This document shows, piece by piece, positions 44,762 to 54,139 of a stretch of 64,000 bases of DNA. The DNA lies in the NCBI GenBank assembly GCA_016933535.1, contig JAFGAS010000074.1, forward strand, positions 62,001-126,000, in the 5' to 3' direction. The translations under genes and the position numbers were made by a program. This DNA comes from Candidatus Zymogenaceae bacterium. Lineage in GTDB: Bacteria; Desulfobacterota; Zymogenia; Zymogenales; Zymogenaceae. The notes under the pieces are model-generated. The model saw only the letters and a list, made by a program, of their open reading frames with translations. It was not told the DNA's origin and made no database searches. Position 1 is the stretch's first letter. The number at the start of each line of letters is the position of its first letter.

Positions 44762-45583
44762 ATGGAAACCTTTGATATTTCGCAGATCACCAAAGACGGG
44801 ATCGAGGAGAAGCGAGACGCCGTCACCGAGGAAATCCCGCTCACGATCCAGGTCAACGGGGAAGAAATCGCCACGCTGCTGACCAGCCCCGGCGATCTTA
44901 AGGACCTCGTCATGGGTTTTCTCTTCACGGCAGGGTTGATTCGGGACGCGGCATCGGTGCGGGCCGTCACCATCGACGAGCAGCGGTGGAAGGCCGATGT
45001 AATCACGACCGATCAGGGAATCGGCTCCGATCTGGCTTTTAAGCGGATATACACCTCGGGTTGCGGCAGGGGAGTTGTTTTCTCCACGAGCCTCGATCTC
45101 ATAAACAGGGTAAAACTCCCCTCGGGATTTGCAATTGAGGCCGTCGCGATAATCGCGCTCATGAAGACCCTCCTGACCGGATCGCAGGAGCACCGCGCTA
45201 CCGGCGGGGTTCACAGCGCGGCCCTCGCCGACGGGAACGGCCTGTGGATATTCATGGATGACATCGGCAGGCATAATGCCGTCGACAAGGCCGTCGGCCG
45301 GGCGCTTTCGGACCGAATTGGATTTTCCCAAACTGTGCTGCTGACCAGCGGGAGGGTATCATCGGAGATCCTTGGTAAAGTCCTGGCGTGCCGCATCCCG
45401 ATCATCGTCTCGGCCGGGGCCCCCACCAACCAGGCGGTCAAGCTCGCCCGCGAAACGAACGTGACAATGGTCGCCCACGTCCGTGGGACACGGATGAACG
45501 TATACAGTGGCTTGGATCGGATCAAGACAGACACGCCACGCGCCGTGGACGGCGTATCGGGAGGTATCGATGACCTCCGATAA
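44762..45583 (+). CDS. fdhD: FdhD sulfurtransferase for formate dehydrogenase
   Basis: 273 residues. [78 protein letters not shown] and [15 protein letters not shown] are family hallmarks. FdhD passes sulfur from IscS to the molybdenum/tungsten cofactor of formate dehydrogenase. Its place after a desulfurase set fits. The catalytic loop shows one Cys (GCGRG) rather than a CxxC pair. Formate dehydrogenases in such organisms are often selenoproteins. Confidence 0.93.
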   Translation: METFDISQITKDGIEEKRDAVTEEIPLTIQVNGEEIATLLTSPGDLKDLVMGFLFTAGLIRDAASVRAVTIDEQRWKADVITTDQGIGSDLAFKRIYTSGCGRGVVFSTSLDLINRVKLPSGFAIEAVAIIALMKTLLTGSQEHRATGGVHSAALADGNGLWIFMDDIGRHNAVDKAVGRALSDRIGFSQTVLLTSGRVSSEILGKVLACRIPIIVSAGAPTNQAVKLARETNVTMVAHVRGTRMNVYSGLDRIKTDTPRAVDGVSGGIDDLR

Positions 45584-45780
45584 CGGAGAGACAAACAAGG
45601 GAAACGATTGTTCCCTCCCGGCCGCCCGGCTTGATTCCAACGGGGGAGTATGCGGGTGTTCTCAAGCCGCCGAAAGGCCATTCCCACCTTCCGATCCTGC
45701 CGGGCGGTGTGTCAGTCCGTCACGATCCCACGAAAGCATCCATAATTATCACTTGTCAATCCTATAGTGATGAGGATAGC

Positions 45781-46725
45781 ATGACACGAATATTTGAGGA
45801 CATTACCGAGACCGTCGGACGGACACCCCTGGTCAGGATCAACCGGATGGCGGCCGATACTTCCGCGACGGTACTGGTTAAGCTTGAATCCTTTAACCCC
45901 CTTTCGAGCGTCAAGGACCGGATCGGTGTCTCGATGATCCAGGCCGCCGAACGCGACGGCCGCATCACCAAGGACACCGTTATCATTGAGCCGACGTCGG
46001 GCAACACCGGCATCGCCCTGGCCTTCGTCTGTGCCGCCAAGGGATACCGGTTGATCCTGACGATGCCGGAGACGATGAGCGCCGAGCGCCGCCAGCTTTT
46101 AAAGATCCTTGGGGCCCGGCTTGTCCTAACCGAAGGGGCAAAGGGGATGACCGGCGCGGTTCAAAAGGCGGAGGAACTGGCCGAAGAAATCACAAATGGC
46201 CTCGTCCTGCAGCAGTTTAAGAATCCGGCCAATCCCGAGATCCACCGGAAGACCACCGCCGACGAGATCTGGACGGATACCGGCGGCTCCGTCGACTATT
46301 TCGTGTCGGGTATCGGCACCGGCGGGACGATCACCGGCGTCGGCGAGGCAATCAAGAAGAAAAAACCGGCCGTCAAGATAGTCGCGGTCGAGCCGGCGGA
46401 CTCGCCAGTCCTTTCCGGTGGCAAGCCCGGCCCCCACAAGATCCAGGGAATCGGGGCGGGATTCGTTCCGGACATCCTCAACCGGGACATTATCGACGAA
46501 ATTATCACCGTCAAAAACGAGGACGCGGGGGTCACCGCCCGACGCCTGGCGCACGAGGAGGGTATCCTGGCCGGAATATCGTCCGGGGCGGCGCTCTGGG
46601 CGGCCCTCGATATCGCAAAACGAGCCGACGTCCGAGACAAGGTCATCGTCGTACTTCTTCCCGATACCGGGGAGCGCTATCTTTCCACGTGGCTCTTCGC
46701 CGAAAATACGTCCTCGGAAAAGTAG
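45781..46725 (+). CDS. cysK: Cysteine synthase (O-acetylserine sulfhydrylase)
   Basis: 314 residues from the ATG at 45781 ([19 protein letters not shown]); the open frame upstream to 45631 has no ribosome site. PLP Lys is in [11 protein letters not shown], the substrate loop is [10 protein letters not shown], and [12 protein letters not shown] binds PLP phosphate. It makes cysteine from O-acetylserine and sulfide. It is followed by metX and metW. A 6-bp inverted repeat (ATCACT...AGTGAT) at about 45749-45772 may be a regulatory site. Confidence 0.93.
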   Translation: MTRIFEDITETVGRTPLVRINRMAADTSATVLVKLESFNPLSSVKDRIGVSMIQAAERDGRITKDTVIIEPTSGNTGIALAFVCAAKGYRLILTMPETMSAERRQLLKILGARLVLTEGAKGMTGAVQKAEELAEEITNGLVLQQFKNPANPEIHRKTTADEIWTDTGGSVDYFVSGIGTGGTITGVGEAIKKKKPAVKIVAVEPADSPVLSGGKPGPHKIQGIGAGFVPDILNRDIIDEIITVKNEDAGVTARRLAHEEGILAGISSGAALWAALDIAKRADVRDKVIVVLLPDTGERYLSTWLFAENTSSEK

Positions 46726-46740
46726 GGACGATGGAGCAAC

Positions 46741-47889
46741 ATGAAACAGGCTGCGCCTGACACGACATCGACGGGAGTTGGTCTCGTAGAGACCCATTCG
46801 GTAACCTTCGCCCATCCGCCCGACGAGCTTACTCTCGAATCGGGCAGGAAGCTCGGACCGATTACCCTTGCCTACGAGACCTACGGGCGGCTCAACCGCG
46901 AGAAATCAAATGCGGTCCTGATTCTCCACGCCCTATCCGGCGACGCCCATGCGGCAGGCTATCACGATCCAGATAAGGATCCGGGCTGGTGGGACGTTAT
47001 GATCGGGCCGGGCAGGGCGTTTGATACCGAAAAATATTTTATCATCTGCTCCAACGTCATCGGCGGGTGCAAGGGGAGCACCGGCCCCTCATCGACCAAT
47101 CCGGCCACCGGCAGGCCCTACGGTCCCGACTTCCCGATCATCACGGTCGCCGACATGGTAAACGCGCAATCCCTGCTCATCGATCATCTGGGTATCGAAA
47201 AACTCCTTGCTGTTGCGGGAGGCTCCATGGGGGGGATGCAGGCCCTTCAGTGGGCGGCGGGCCATCCTCATCGGGTAAGGGCGGCGATCCCCATCGCCAC
47301 CGCGTTGAAGCACTCTCCCCAGCAGATCGCATTTGACGAGGTCATCCGTCAGTCGATCATGGCCGATCCCGACTGGCGGAAGGGCAATTACTACGACCAT
47401 GGTCAGCCCAACAGGGGACTTGCCGTCGCCCGGATGATCGGCCACATCACCTTCATGAGCGACACCTCGATGGAGGAGAAATTCTCACGCCGTCTCAAGA
47501 ACGGCGTATACGGCTACTCCTTCGCCGAAGACTTCGAGGTGGAGGGATATCTACGTTACCGGGGAGACAGCTTCGTCAAACGATTTGATGCCAATTCGTA
47601 CCTCTATATCACCAAGGCAATGGACTACTTCGACCTCTCGGGCGGGCGGCTCATCCATGCCGATAGAGAGATCGAAACGCGGTTCCTGGTCATCTCGTTC
47701 AAGTCCGACTGGCTCTACCCTTCCCATCAATCACGGGAGATCGTCAGGGAGATCAAACGGGGTCGTGTAGATGCGACTTATTGCGAGCTTGACTCGACCT
47801 ACGGTCACGACGCCTTCTTGCTGGAGACCGATGCCCAGACCGGCCTGATCACCCACTTCCTCGACAATCTGGGGCATCGCCATGCCTGA
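46741..47889 (+). CDS. metX: Homoserine O-acetyltransferase
   Basis: 382 residues of the alpha/beta-hydrolase MetX family: [31 protein letters not shown], nucleophile Ser in [17 protein letters not shown], Asp in [12 protein letters not shown] and His in STYGHDAFL. It acetylates homoserine for methionine synthesis. The gene overlaps metW by 8 bp, the usual metX-metW coupling. GGAGC precedes the start. Confidence 0.95.
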   Translation: MKQAAPDTTSTGVGLVETHSVTFAHPPDELTLESGRKLGPITLAYETYGRLNREKSNAVLILHALSGDAHAAGYHDPDKDPGWWDVMIGPGRAFDTEKYFIICSNVIGGCKGSTGPSSTNPATGRPYGPDFPIITVADMVNAQSLLIDHLGIEKLLAVAGGSMGGMQALQWAAGHPHRVRAAIPIATALKHSPQQIAFDEVIRQSIMADPDWRKGNYYDHGQPNRGLAVARMIGHITFMSDTSMEEKFSRRLKNGVYGYSFAEDFEVEGYLRYRGDSFVKRFDANSYLYITKAMDYFDLSGGRLIHADREIETRFLVISFKSDWLYPSHQSREIVREIKRGRVDATYCELDSTYGHDAFLLETDAQTGLITHFLDNLGHRHA

Positions 47890-48481
47890 TACGACCAGAC
47901 CGGATCATCGCATCATCGTCGACATCATTGAAAACGGGTCCCGGGTGCTTGACCTCGGGTGCGGCGACGGCGACCTTATCGCCCTCCTGAAGACGATAAA
48001 AAATGTTCGCGCGCAGGGAATCGAGTTGGATAACGACGCGGTCAGTCGCTGCATTATGCGGGGGCTTTCGGTCTTTCACGGAGACGTCGAGAGCGGGCTG
48101 ATGGACTACCCCGACCGGTCGTTCGATTGGGTGATTCTCAACCAGAGCATGCAGGAAACCCGAAAAATCGATTATGTGATAGAGGAATGCCTGAGAGTTG
48201 GCCGACGCGTGATCGTGGGATTTCCTAATTTCGCCCATATCAGGGCTCGGTCGACGGTCTTCTTCTGCGGGAGGACTCCCATTACATCATCGCTCCCCCA
48301 TTCCTGGTTCGATACCCCTAATGTCCGCTTCCTCTCAATCAAGGATTTTGTCGCCTTTTGCCGTCGAAAGTCAATAGCCGTGGTTGACGTCAGATACCTG
48401 GGAAAGATAAAACCGGTACACGTCTTGCCCAACCTCCTGGCAATAAACGCGATATTTGTTTTGACCAGGAGGCCTAAATGA
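47882..48481 (+). CDS. metW: MetW methyltransferase-like protein
   Basis: 199 residues with a SAM-binding fold: [16 protein letters not shown], then [17 protein letters not shown] and [13 protein letters not shown]. The C-terminal [21 protein letters not shown] is typical of MetW. MetW forms a complex with MetX and supports homoserine acetylation in many bacteria. Start overlaps metX; last gene of the sulfur series. Confidence 0.93.
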   Translation: MPDTTRPDHRIIVDIIENGSRVLDLGCGDGDLIALLKTIKNVRAQGIELDNDAVSRCIMRGLSVFHGDVESGLMDYPDRSFDWVILNQSMQETRKIDYVIEECLRVGRRVIVGFPNFAHIRARSTVFFCGRTPITSSLPHSWFDTPNVRFLSIKDFVAFCRRKSIAVVDVRYLGKIKPVHVLPNLLAINAIFVLTRRPK

Positions 48482-48650
48482 TTGGCCCCAATATTGACGA
48501 CATCGGGATGGATATAAAAATAAAGCCGTTGGCACCGGCGGCAACGGCAAAAAAGGCGATCTTATGTTCTTGCTTCGTACGACTACTACTTGAGCTCTGC
48601 TTACCCCCGGGCACCGAAACGTTACGTCCGGCCTTCACTCATTAAAACAA

Positions 48651-48833
48651 CTAGTCTTCGTTTAAATCCCGGAAACTGCCGAGGGCGAGGCTCGCGAAGA
48701 CGACCACCGCACCAGAAAGAAAAACCACGAGAGACAGGAAGTTCCCCCCCACTAAATCGGCGTACGATTCGGGAAATAGTGCTGCCATGATTGTTAATAT
48801 GCCGCAGACTATTGTTAATATATGCCAAATCAT
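48651..48833 (-). CDS. Small membrane protein, 60 residues
   Basis: MIWHILTIVCGILTIMAALF begins the first hydrophobic helix; NFLSLVVFLSGAVVVFASLAL is a second. A GAAGGAG site lies ~9 bp before the ATG, which supports real translation. Two-helix hairpin topology with a short acidic C-terminus (RDLNED). No family recognised. It follows the 43-codon ORF closely on the same strand. Confidence 0.6.
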   Translation of the reverse strand: MIWHILTIVCGILTIMAALFPESYADLVGGNFLSLVVFLSGAVVVFASLALGSFRDLNED

Positions 48834-48850
48834 CGTTTAGTCTCCTTCAC

Positions 48851-48982
48851 TCAAAATAAGACCAATACAAACGGGCGAGACACCTTCTGCAAATAGACGG
48901 TATTTCGCGCAATACGGTCTGACGACAGTATTACCGTTCGGAAGGCCCAAACCGAGCGCCGCAAGACATCATTGTCGGTCAT
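48851..48982 (-). CDS. Possible 43-residue small ORF
   Basis: A short frame from ATG at 48982 with a strong AAGGAGG 6 bp upstream, encoding MTDNDVLRRSVWAFRTVILS and 23 more residues, ending 17 bp before the 60-residue membrane protein. A TTGTCT-17-TATGGT promoter lies ~70 bp upstream (about 49042-49070). No homology recognised. It could be a leader or partner peptide. Confidence 0.45.
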   Translation of the reverse strand: MTDNDVLRRSVWAFRTVILSSDRIARNTVYLQKVSRPFVLVLF

Positions 48983-49376
48983 GGCGGCCTCCTTCGATGG
49001 GCCCGTCACCACCCCCCGCGCCGTTATGTATGTGTTGTGTAATATACCATAGCATCGGGATTATATCCAGACAAAATCCCTTTCTGCAAATCTATTTAAT
49101 ACCAAATAGGCCGTTTTATAGCAAAAAAGTCACGCTTGAGCGAAAAGCGTAAAATAATCTCGCACACACATTATCGGCTCGATCATCGTTACGGTAGACC
49201 GCAATCTATCCGAATCAAAACGGCGCTTGCCTTTCATGAGTGATCCCTTGATTATAGCCGAATGAGAGAAATCGAAAAAGCATTGAAAGATCGTACAGCC
49301 CTGTTACGCAAACACAGATAAGCGTAGAGACATTCTTTTTTTCTTTATTTTTATGCATAATGCGATATAGTGATAA
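48983..49376. other. Divergent intergenic region
   Basis: 394 bp of AT-rich DNA between the small minus-strand ORFs and the repeat protein. Apart from the minus-strand promoter near 49042-49070 and AT-rich boxes (CATAAT, GATATAGT) ahead of 49377, nothing is supported. No clear ribosome site precedes the ATG at 49377. Confidence 0.5.
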
Positions 49377-51419
49377 ATGATCAAGACCAGCTTCGAGGAA
49401 CGATTGATGTGTGAGTATGTTTCGACCTATCTTAATCTTAAAGACAATTCCCGTGTCTCCTATTCATGTCCCCACCCGCCCCGAAAAAAATCGGACCGGG
49501 CCGCAAAACGGCTCTGTATTTTTCACGATCCGCGTGAAGACAAAGACGCCGAACGCTTCTATCTCGAATTTGTCAAGCTCTACCAATCCGGCCGGCATAT
49601 CTTCTGCGGTTTTGTCTTTCCAAAGGCCTTTGATTTTCCGCGACTAAAAAAGGAAATGGGCTCCCTCGTCTTCAATAACGCAGTATTTACCGATACGCTT
49701 TTTGCGTGTAATACCGACTTCTCGGGTTCCCTCTTTACCGGAGAAAGCGGCGTTAGCTTCATAGAAGCCACATTTCAGCCCCCCGGGACTACGTCCTTTG
49801 GCGGTGCGCGATTCGAGGGAGAGGGAGGGGCAAACTTCAGGATGGCAAACTTCTCCGGAAGCGGCATAACGAATTTTTCCCGTGTAGTCTTTTCCGGAGG
49901 GCTCGTCGACTATACCTGGGCTAAGTTTACAGCCGACGGCGGTGTTGACTTCAAGTTGTCCGAGTTTACCGGTGCCGGAAATGCGGACTTTCATTTTGCC
50001 GAATTCACCGGAAAGGTCGCCAATTTCACCGGATGCAGTTTCGGCAAAGACGAAGGAGCCAATTTCTCTCTTATCCAGTTTTCCGGCGGCGACGGAGCCA
50101 ATTTTTCGAGCACGAAATTTACCGGCGGTGGACAGGCCAATTTTTCGACCACCAACTTCTCCGGCAGGGGGGGGGCCAACTTCAATAAGGCCCAGTTTTC
50201 CTGTGACGGAGGGGCCAACTTCTCGCTGGCGCAGCTGACCGGAAAGAGCAAGGCCAACTTCGTGGAAGCGCGATTCATATGTAACGGACCCGTCAACTTC
50301 TCCCGGGCGCGGTTCTCGGGCGGAAGCGGCGCCGATTTCAGGGACGCACGGTTCGGTTCCCCGGGCGGCGTGGTCTTTTCCGGTGCAACATTTGCAGGGG
50401 AAGGGAGGATTTACTTCGGGGGGAGAACCTTTCTCCCCGGGACGTCCGTTGATTTCACGGACATCTCCTTTGAATTTCCCGAGCGGGTGATATTCGATGC
50501 CGTCGATCTTTCCCGCGCCCGGTTCCTCCTGACAGACGTCACAAAGATTAACTTCGTCAGGGTCGCGTGGTGCGGGAGACGATATAATTCCTCCCTTTTC
50601 TCCGGGAGGGTCAAAGTCTTCGACGAGTTGTTTCAGGAACGGGGCAGGATGTTCCGCTGGTTCAACCGTCTCTCATACGCTCTCAAGATAGGTACCGCCC
50701 TTCTCCGGGTAGTCGAAAAAGCGGTCCCCCGGCAACGGGATGGGAAAACCCGACCCGATTCTTTCCTAAAGCGGTATTTTATCTCCCTGGTTGCCCGGCT
50801 GCAGGTGTGGGCCGCCAAAAAGGAAAAAAATCACTGGGAGGTCTATCGCCTCTACAATCAGCTTATGGTCAACTACACCAACGCCTATCGATATCACGAG
50901 GCGGGAGATTTCTTTGCCGGCCGGATGGAAATGAGGCGGCGGGAGGACTTCGAAAACCCCTTTGTTCGGATCGGCCTCTGGTTCTACCGGCTCTTTTCAC
51001 TCTTCGGCGAGCGGCCTGCCTACGCGCTGGGCTGGCTCATCCTTGTCATCGCCCTCTCGGGCCTACTCAACCTCAAGATAGGGATAAGTCAGGCTCCTTC
51101 AGGGCTGGTTCCGATAGCAGTCGAAGAGACGGCCGTTTCCTCCCCCGCGCCGCAGTCGATTATTGACCGGTCGGGCGTTATCAGGTACGGCTCGATTTCT
51201 CCGAGCGATTTTGCCAGCCCGGCGTTTCGCAATGACTATATTCGGGCGCTGTCCGTGACACTGGATATCTTCCTGCCGGACCAGGGACAGGAAAGACCCG
51301 TCTTGGCTACCGTTCTCTACGCGCCCTTCGTGGCCTTTGCCGAAGTGCTGCTGTGCCTTCTCTTCTTTTTTCTCTTTGTGGTCGGCATATGGCGGAAGTT
51401 CGGCAGGAGGACCGGATAG
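49377..51419 (+). CDS. Pentapeptide-like repeat protein with C-terminal membrane domain
   Basis: 680 residues. The N-terminal ~95 residues hold Cys/His spots (CPHPPRKKSDRAAKRLCIFHD). Residues ~99-350 are ~19 tandem repeats, mostly 13 residues long, of the form A-N/D-F-x5-F-x-G-x-G-G. A long helical segment follows, with WEVYRLYNQLMVNYTNAYRYHEAGDFFAGRMEMRRRE, known from pentapeptide/ion-channel-like proteins. Two transmembrane helices (about 545-565 and 646-672) flank a ~80-residue loop; the arrangement resembles two-helix channel proteins. Likely an inner-membrane protein with a large beta-helix sensor. No obvious operon partner. Confidence 0.8.
   Translation: MIKTSFEERLMCEYVSTYLNLKDNSRVSYSCPHPPRKKSDRAAKRLCIFHDPREDKDAERFYLEFVKLYQSGRHIFCGFVFPKAFDFPRLKKEMGSLVFNNAVFTDTLFACNTDFSGSLFTGESGVSFIEATFQPPGTTSFGGARFEGEGGANFRMANFSGSGITNFSRVVFSGGLVDYTWAKFTADGGVDFKLSEFTGAGNADFHFAEFTGKVANFTGCSFGKDEGANFSLIQFSGGDGANFSSTKFTGGGQANFSTTNFSGRGGANFNKAQFSCDGGANFSLAQLTGKSKANFVEARFICNGPVNFSRARFSGGSGADFRDARFGSPGGVVFSGATFAGEGRIYFGGRTFLPGTSVDFTDISFEFPERVIFDAVDLSRARFLLTDVTKINFVRVAWCGRRYNSSLFSGRVKVFDELFQERGRMFRWFNRLSYALKIGTALLRVVEKAVPRQRDGKTRPDSFLKRYFISLVARLQVWAAKKEKNHWEVYRLYNQLMVNYTNAYRYHEAGDFFAGRMEMRRREDFENPFVRIGLWFYRLFSLFGERPAYALGWLILVIALSGLLNLKIGISQAPSGLVPIAVEETAVSSPAPQSIIDRSGVIRYGSISPSDFASPAFRNDYIRALSVTLDIFLPDQGQERPVLATVLYAPFVAFAEVLLCLLFFFLFVVGIWRKFGRRTG
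49671..50426 (+). repeat. Tandem 13-codon repeat array
   Basis: About 19 units of 36-39 bp inside the repeat protein. Examples: ANFSSTKFTGGGQ, ANFSTTNFSGRGG, ANFNKAQFSCDGG, ADFRDARFGSPGG. Consecutive conserved Phe are spaced 5 then 8, not 5 and 5 as in a regular pentapeptide helix. The DNA is diverged between units, so the array is old. Confidence 0.85.
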
Positions 51420-51483
51420 ATCGTTGCTTATGACGGGCTACGCCTTCCGGCCGTTCTCAAGGACCGTATAGAGTGTTGATCCG

Positions 51484-52245
51484 TTAAACCTTCCCGTAGG
51501 ATAAATCGAGCCCCCCCTCGATTACCTTCCTGACTTTGTCCGAGAGCCTATCCCGATCTTCAACCGTAAGCCCCGCCACGTCCACGATATCATGGATGAT
51601 CATCTGGATATGTCCGGGCCTGAGCGAAAAGAGCCCGCCCTTCGGCAGGCAGAATCGGCTGCCGTTGATGGTAACCGGCAGAATCGGGGTCTTGGTCTGA
51701 AGCGCCATAATGAACCCGCCCTTTTTAAACTCGAGGAGCCTACCGTCTTCGCTCCTGGTCCCCTCGGGCAGGATGATGACCGAGAGACCCGACTTGATTT
51801 TTTCATCGGCGGCCTTCATGCTCTCACGGGCCTTTTCGGGGTCCTCTCTGTCGATGAAGATCATCCCCATTCTCTTTATGGCGAACCCGAAGATCGGGAC
51901 ATTGAGGAGTTCCCGTTTTGCCACCCAGCGCAGCTGAAGCGGGAGCCGGGTAGCCAGCGCCAGGACGTCGAAGTTGCTCTGGTGGTTGGACATGACGATG
52001 TAGGACTTCTTCCGATCAACCTTCTCTTTTCCGACGACCTGGACGCGAACGCCCGACGAGATCAGGTTGATCCTGGCCCAGAGCAGCGCGAAATAACGGT
52101 ACGTGAACCGCGCCCCCCGGTCGAGATAAGGGATAAACAGGACGAGAATTATGATTGACCCGATGACGATGGTCGAGAGGGAGAGCAAAAGAACCCAGAC
52201 CGGTATATAGAGGGGATAGATAAAATTATAAAGGATTTTTTTCAT
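51484..52245 (-). CDS. 1-Acyl-sn-glycerol-3-phosphate acyltransferase (PlsC family)
   Basis: 253 residues, two N-terminal membrane helices, then the acyltransferase motifs: VMSNHQSNFDVLAL (NHxxxxD), RMGMIFIDREDPEKA, IILPEGTRSEDG (PEGTR) and PILPVTINGS. It adds the second acyl chain in phosphatidic acid synthesis at the inner membrane. Single gene, convergent with the repeat protein. Confidence 0.92.
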   Translation of the reverse strand: MKKILYNFIYPLYIPVWVLLLSLSTIVIGSIIILVLFIPYLDRGARFTYRYFALLWARINLISSGVRVQVVGKEKVDRKKSYIVMSNHQSNFDVLALATRLPLQLRWVAKRELLNVPIFGFAIKRMGMIFIDREDPEKARESMKAADEKIKSGLSVIILPEGTRSEDGRLLEFKKGGFIMALQTKTPILPVTINGSRFCLPKGGLFSLRPGHIQMIIHDIVDVAGLTVEDRDRLSDKVRKVIEGGLDLSYGKV

Positions 52246-52548
52246 GCGTTCCTCCGGAGTCGCTAAACAGGAGATGACCGGTGATGCCCCCGCTCAGATC
52301 GGTTCCGTTGCCGAAGCGGGGAAGCCGGGCAGGAGGTATTTTCTCTGACTATATTTTTAGGCCGGGAAAGGGATTTGTCAAGAAAATAGTCGTAGAGACG
52401 ACTATCGGGTATGTTTCTTTACGGAAGATTTGAAATTACAGAGAGAAAAGGGACAAATGGGTGGGACTCTACGAAAACAACCCAACAATGCTGCCATGGG
52501 AAGATGGATCGTACGGAACGTCCTTGACCTTTACATTATAGAGCAACT

Positions 52549-52713
52549 ATGAGCCTTTTGACTATCGCGCTCATAGTCAAGAGGGAAGTGTTCAGCAACA
52601 AGGAAGACAAGTACACACAGATAAATATGATCGAGCGGTTCGTAATTAATGTGGCGATCCTCGATAAGGGGCTGGAGTATCTGAAAGAAATCTGGGAAAA
52701 AAGAAAGAGCTAA
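52549..52713 (+). CDS. Possible 54-residue small protein
   Basis: ATG to TAA frame encoding MSLLTIALIVKREVFSNKED and 34 further residues rich in Ile, Glu and Lys, ending YLKEIWEKRKS. Composition is protein-like and unlike the GC-rich shadow frames. It ends 26 bp before a strong terminator. Against it: no ribosome site and an inverted repeat over the start. A regulatory RNA is the alternative. Confidence 0.38.
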   Translation: MSLLTIALIVKREVFSNKEDKYTQINMIERFVINVAILDKGLEYLKEIWEKRKS

Positions 52714-52738
52714 TTATCAGGACAGCGCTCTTTTTGAG

Positions 52739-52762
52739 ACGGGCTTCGGCCCGCTTTTTTAT
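52739..52762 (+). terminator. Strong intrinsic terminator
   Basis: CGGGC-TTCG-GCCCG with a stable UUCG-type tetraloop, then C and six T. Confidence 0.85.
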
Positions 52763-52914
52763 TTTCAGAAGGAATATATGTGTGGCGAACCAGTATACAC
52801 GAAGTGCGGATCGGTCAACTGGATATTATCCGAGAGGGACGAGGGGACCGCAACTGAACCGGCTTTCTCAGTCAGCCTGCATGCCGCCCACGGCTGGCCG
52901 CACGGTTGATCCGT

Positions 52915-53829
52915 CTACCACCCCTTTCGCCGCCAGAGGAGGATTATCCCGAGGACGGAGGTAGCCGCCAGCCCAAGGATAATCCAGAAGGCATACGAAA
53001 GATTAGACAGGGGAATCCTCACGTTCATCGAAAAGGCGCTCACCACAAAGGTCGGCACCATGATCGTGATCGTGATAAGGGTGAGCGTTTTCATAAGGAC
53101 ATTGAGGTTGTTGGAGACAATGGAGGCCCGGGCGTCCATGAGGCTTGCCAGGATGTTTGAATAGATCTCCGCCTGGCGGTAACATTGGTTATTCTCGATG
53201 AGGGTATCGTCCAGGAGTTCAAGTTCCTCCGTCGAAAAGCCGATCTTTTTGGCGTTGATTTTTAGTTTTTCCAGTACCACACCGTTGGAATTGATAAAGT
53301 TGAGATAATAGACGAGGCTCTTCTGCAAGGAGAAGAGATTGATGAGGTAACGGTTCTCCATGGCCCGGTTGATCTTGTCCTGCAGCTCGTCGGAGATGGC
53401 CGAGATTACCTTGACGTGTCCGAGGAAATGGTGGATCGAGCGGTAAATGAGCCGAAGCAGTAGATATCCCGGGGTTGCCATTTTTATATGCTGTATGCCG
53501 TCAAACAGGGGAACGTCTTCCGAGATAACGATCACGAGCCGGTCCTTGAAGAGATAGGCGCCGGTGGAGGCGATTTTGAAGAGAAATTCGTCCTTGTGGC
53601 TGTAAGGCTCAGGCCGTTTGAAGATAATGGCGGCATGTTTCGGCTCGAATTCAAGCCGCGCCAGTTCGTCGGGGTCGAGCGCCGAACCAAGGGTATGGTC
53701 GTCGAGCTTGAGATCATCGACAAGGTGCTTCTTTTCGCCCTCATCGGGATTTATGAAAATGAATAGCAGAGCGTCTTCTTGTTCTGTCTCCACCAACTTG
53801 CCGCCGATTACGTTATATTTCTTGAGCAT
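52915..53829 (-). CDS. CorA-family divalent metal transporter
   Basis: 304 residues with a large cytoplasmic N-terminal domain (long helices in 120-240) and two C-terminal transmembrane helices (TLITITIMVPTFVVSAFSMNV and FWIILGLAATSVLGIILLW). The pore motif reads S-M-N instead of the usual G-M-N. CorA forms pentameric Mg2+/Co2+ channels. A promoter (53916-53944) and a leader terminator (53845-53867) precede it, suggesting transcription attenuation. Confidence 0.88.
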   Translation of the reverse strand: MLKKYNVIGGKLVETEQEDALLFIFINPDEGEKKHLVDDLKLDDHTLGSALDPDELARLEFEPKHAAIIFKRPEPYSHKDEFLFKIASTGAYLFKDRLVIVISEDVPLFDGIQHIKMATPGYLLLRLIYRSIHHFLGHVKVISAISDELQDKINRAMENRYLINLFSLQKSLVYYLNFINSNGVVLEKLKINAKKIGFSTEELELLDDTLIENNQCYRQAEIYSNILASLMDARASIVSNNLNVLMKTLTLITITIMVPTFVVSAFSMNVRIPLSNLSYAFWIILGLAATSVLGIILLWRRKGW

Positions 53830-53844
53830 GAGACAACCTTACGA

Positions 53845-53867
53845 GAAAAAGCCCCTCGTCAAGGGGC
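53845..53867 (-). terminator. Leader terminator (probable attenuator) before corA
   Basis: On the minus strand GCCCCT-TGACG-AGGGGC followed by five T, ending ~16 nt before the start codon. No minus-strand gene lies just upstream for it to terminate, so it most likely controls read-through into the transporter gene. Confidence 0.7.
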
Positions 53868-53915
53868 ATAAATAGAAAACCTGAATGTCAGTACGAAAAA
53901 CTAACGGATTGATAC

Positions 53916-53944
53916 TATATATACCCGTTTCTAGTGCTTTGCAA
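53916..53944 (-). promoter_or_regulatory. corA promoter
   Basis: Minus strand TTGCAA (53944-53939), 17 bp, TATATA (53921-53916). The start near 53909 gives an ~80-nt leader containing the terminator hairpin and a small CTGA-CAT-TCAG hairpin. Confidence 0.55.
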
Positions 53945-54139
53945 TAGCCTGCCACGAGAAAAGAAAGGATATTAGAAATACTTAATCGTCTGAGCCTACA
54001 TCACCTCACCCGGTACGATCGTCCCCTGTCTCCATTTGGCTTGACACAGACCGGCCACTTATCTATACTTACCTATATTTGAATGACACTTGGCAAGACC
54101 TCACGATATATTCGAACCCTGATACCCAAGGAGGACCCC

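Larger units (their letters stand above)
52246..52914. other. Intergenic region with hairpins and a possible small gene
   Basis: 669 bp. ATAGTCGT-AGAG-ACGACTAT at 52386-52405 is a perfect hairpin. ACTATGAG and CTCATAGT, 16 bp apart, flank the start of the 54-codon ORF (52547-52578). A strong terminator at 52739-52762 closes the transcript. The remainder shows nothing. Confidence 0.5.

Noticed and set aside
45584-45780. SAM riboswitch or other leader ahead of the cysK-metX genes
   Set aside because: Looked for the SAM-I and related conserved blocks and saw none; only a 6-bp inverted repeat and a hairpin (45598-45616) without T-run.
49671-50426. CRISPR-like or DNA-level tandem repeat
   Set aside because: Periodicity is at the protein level (13 codons); DNA units diverge and lie in one open frame with no spacers.
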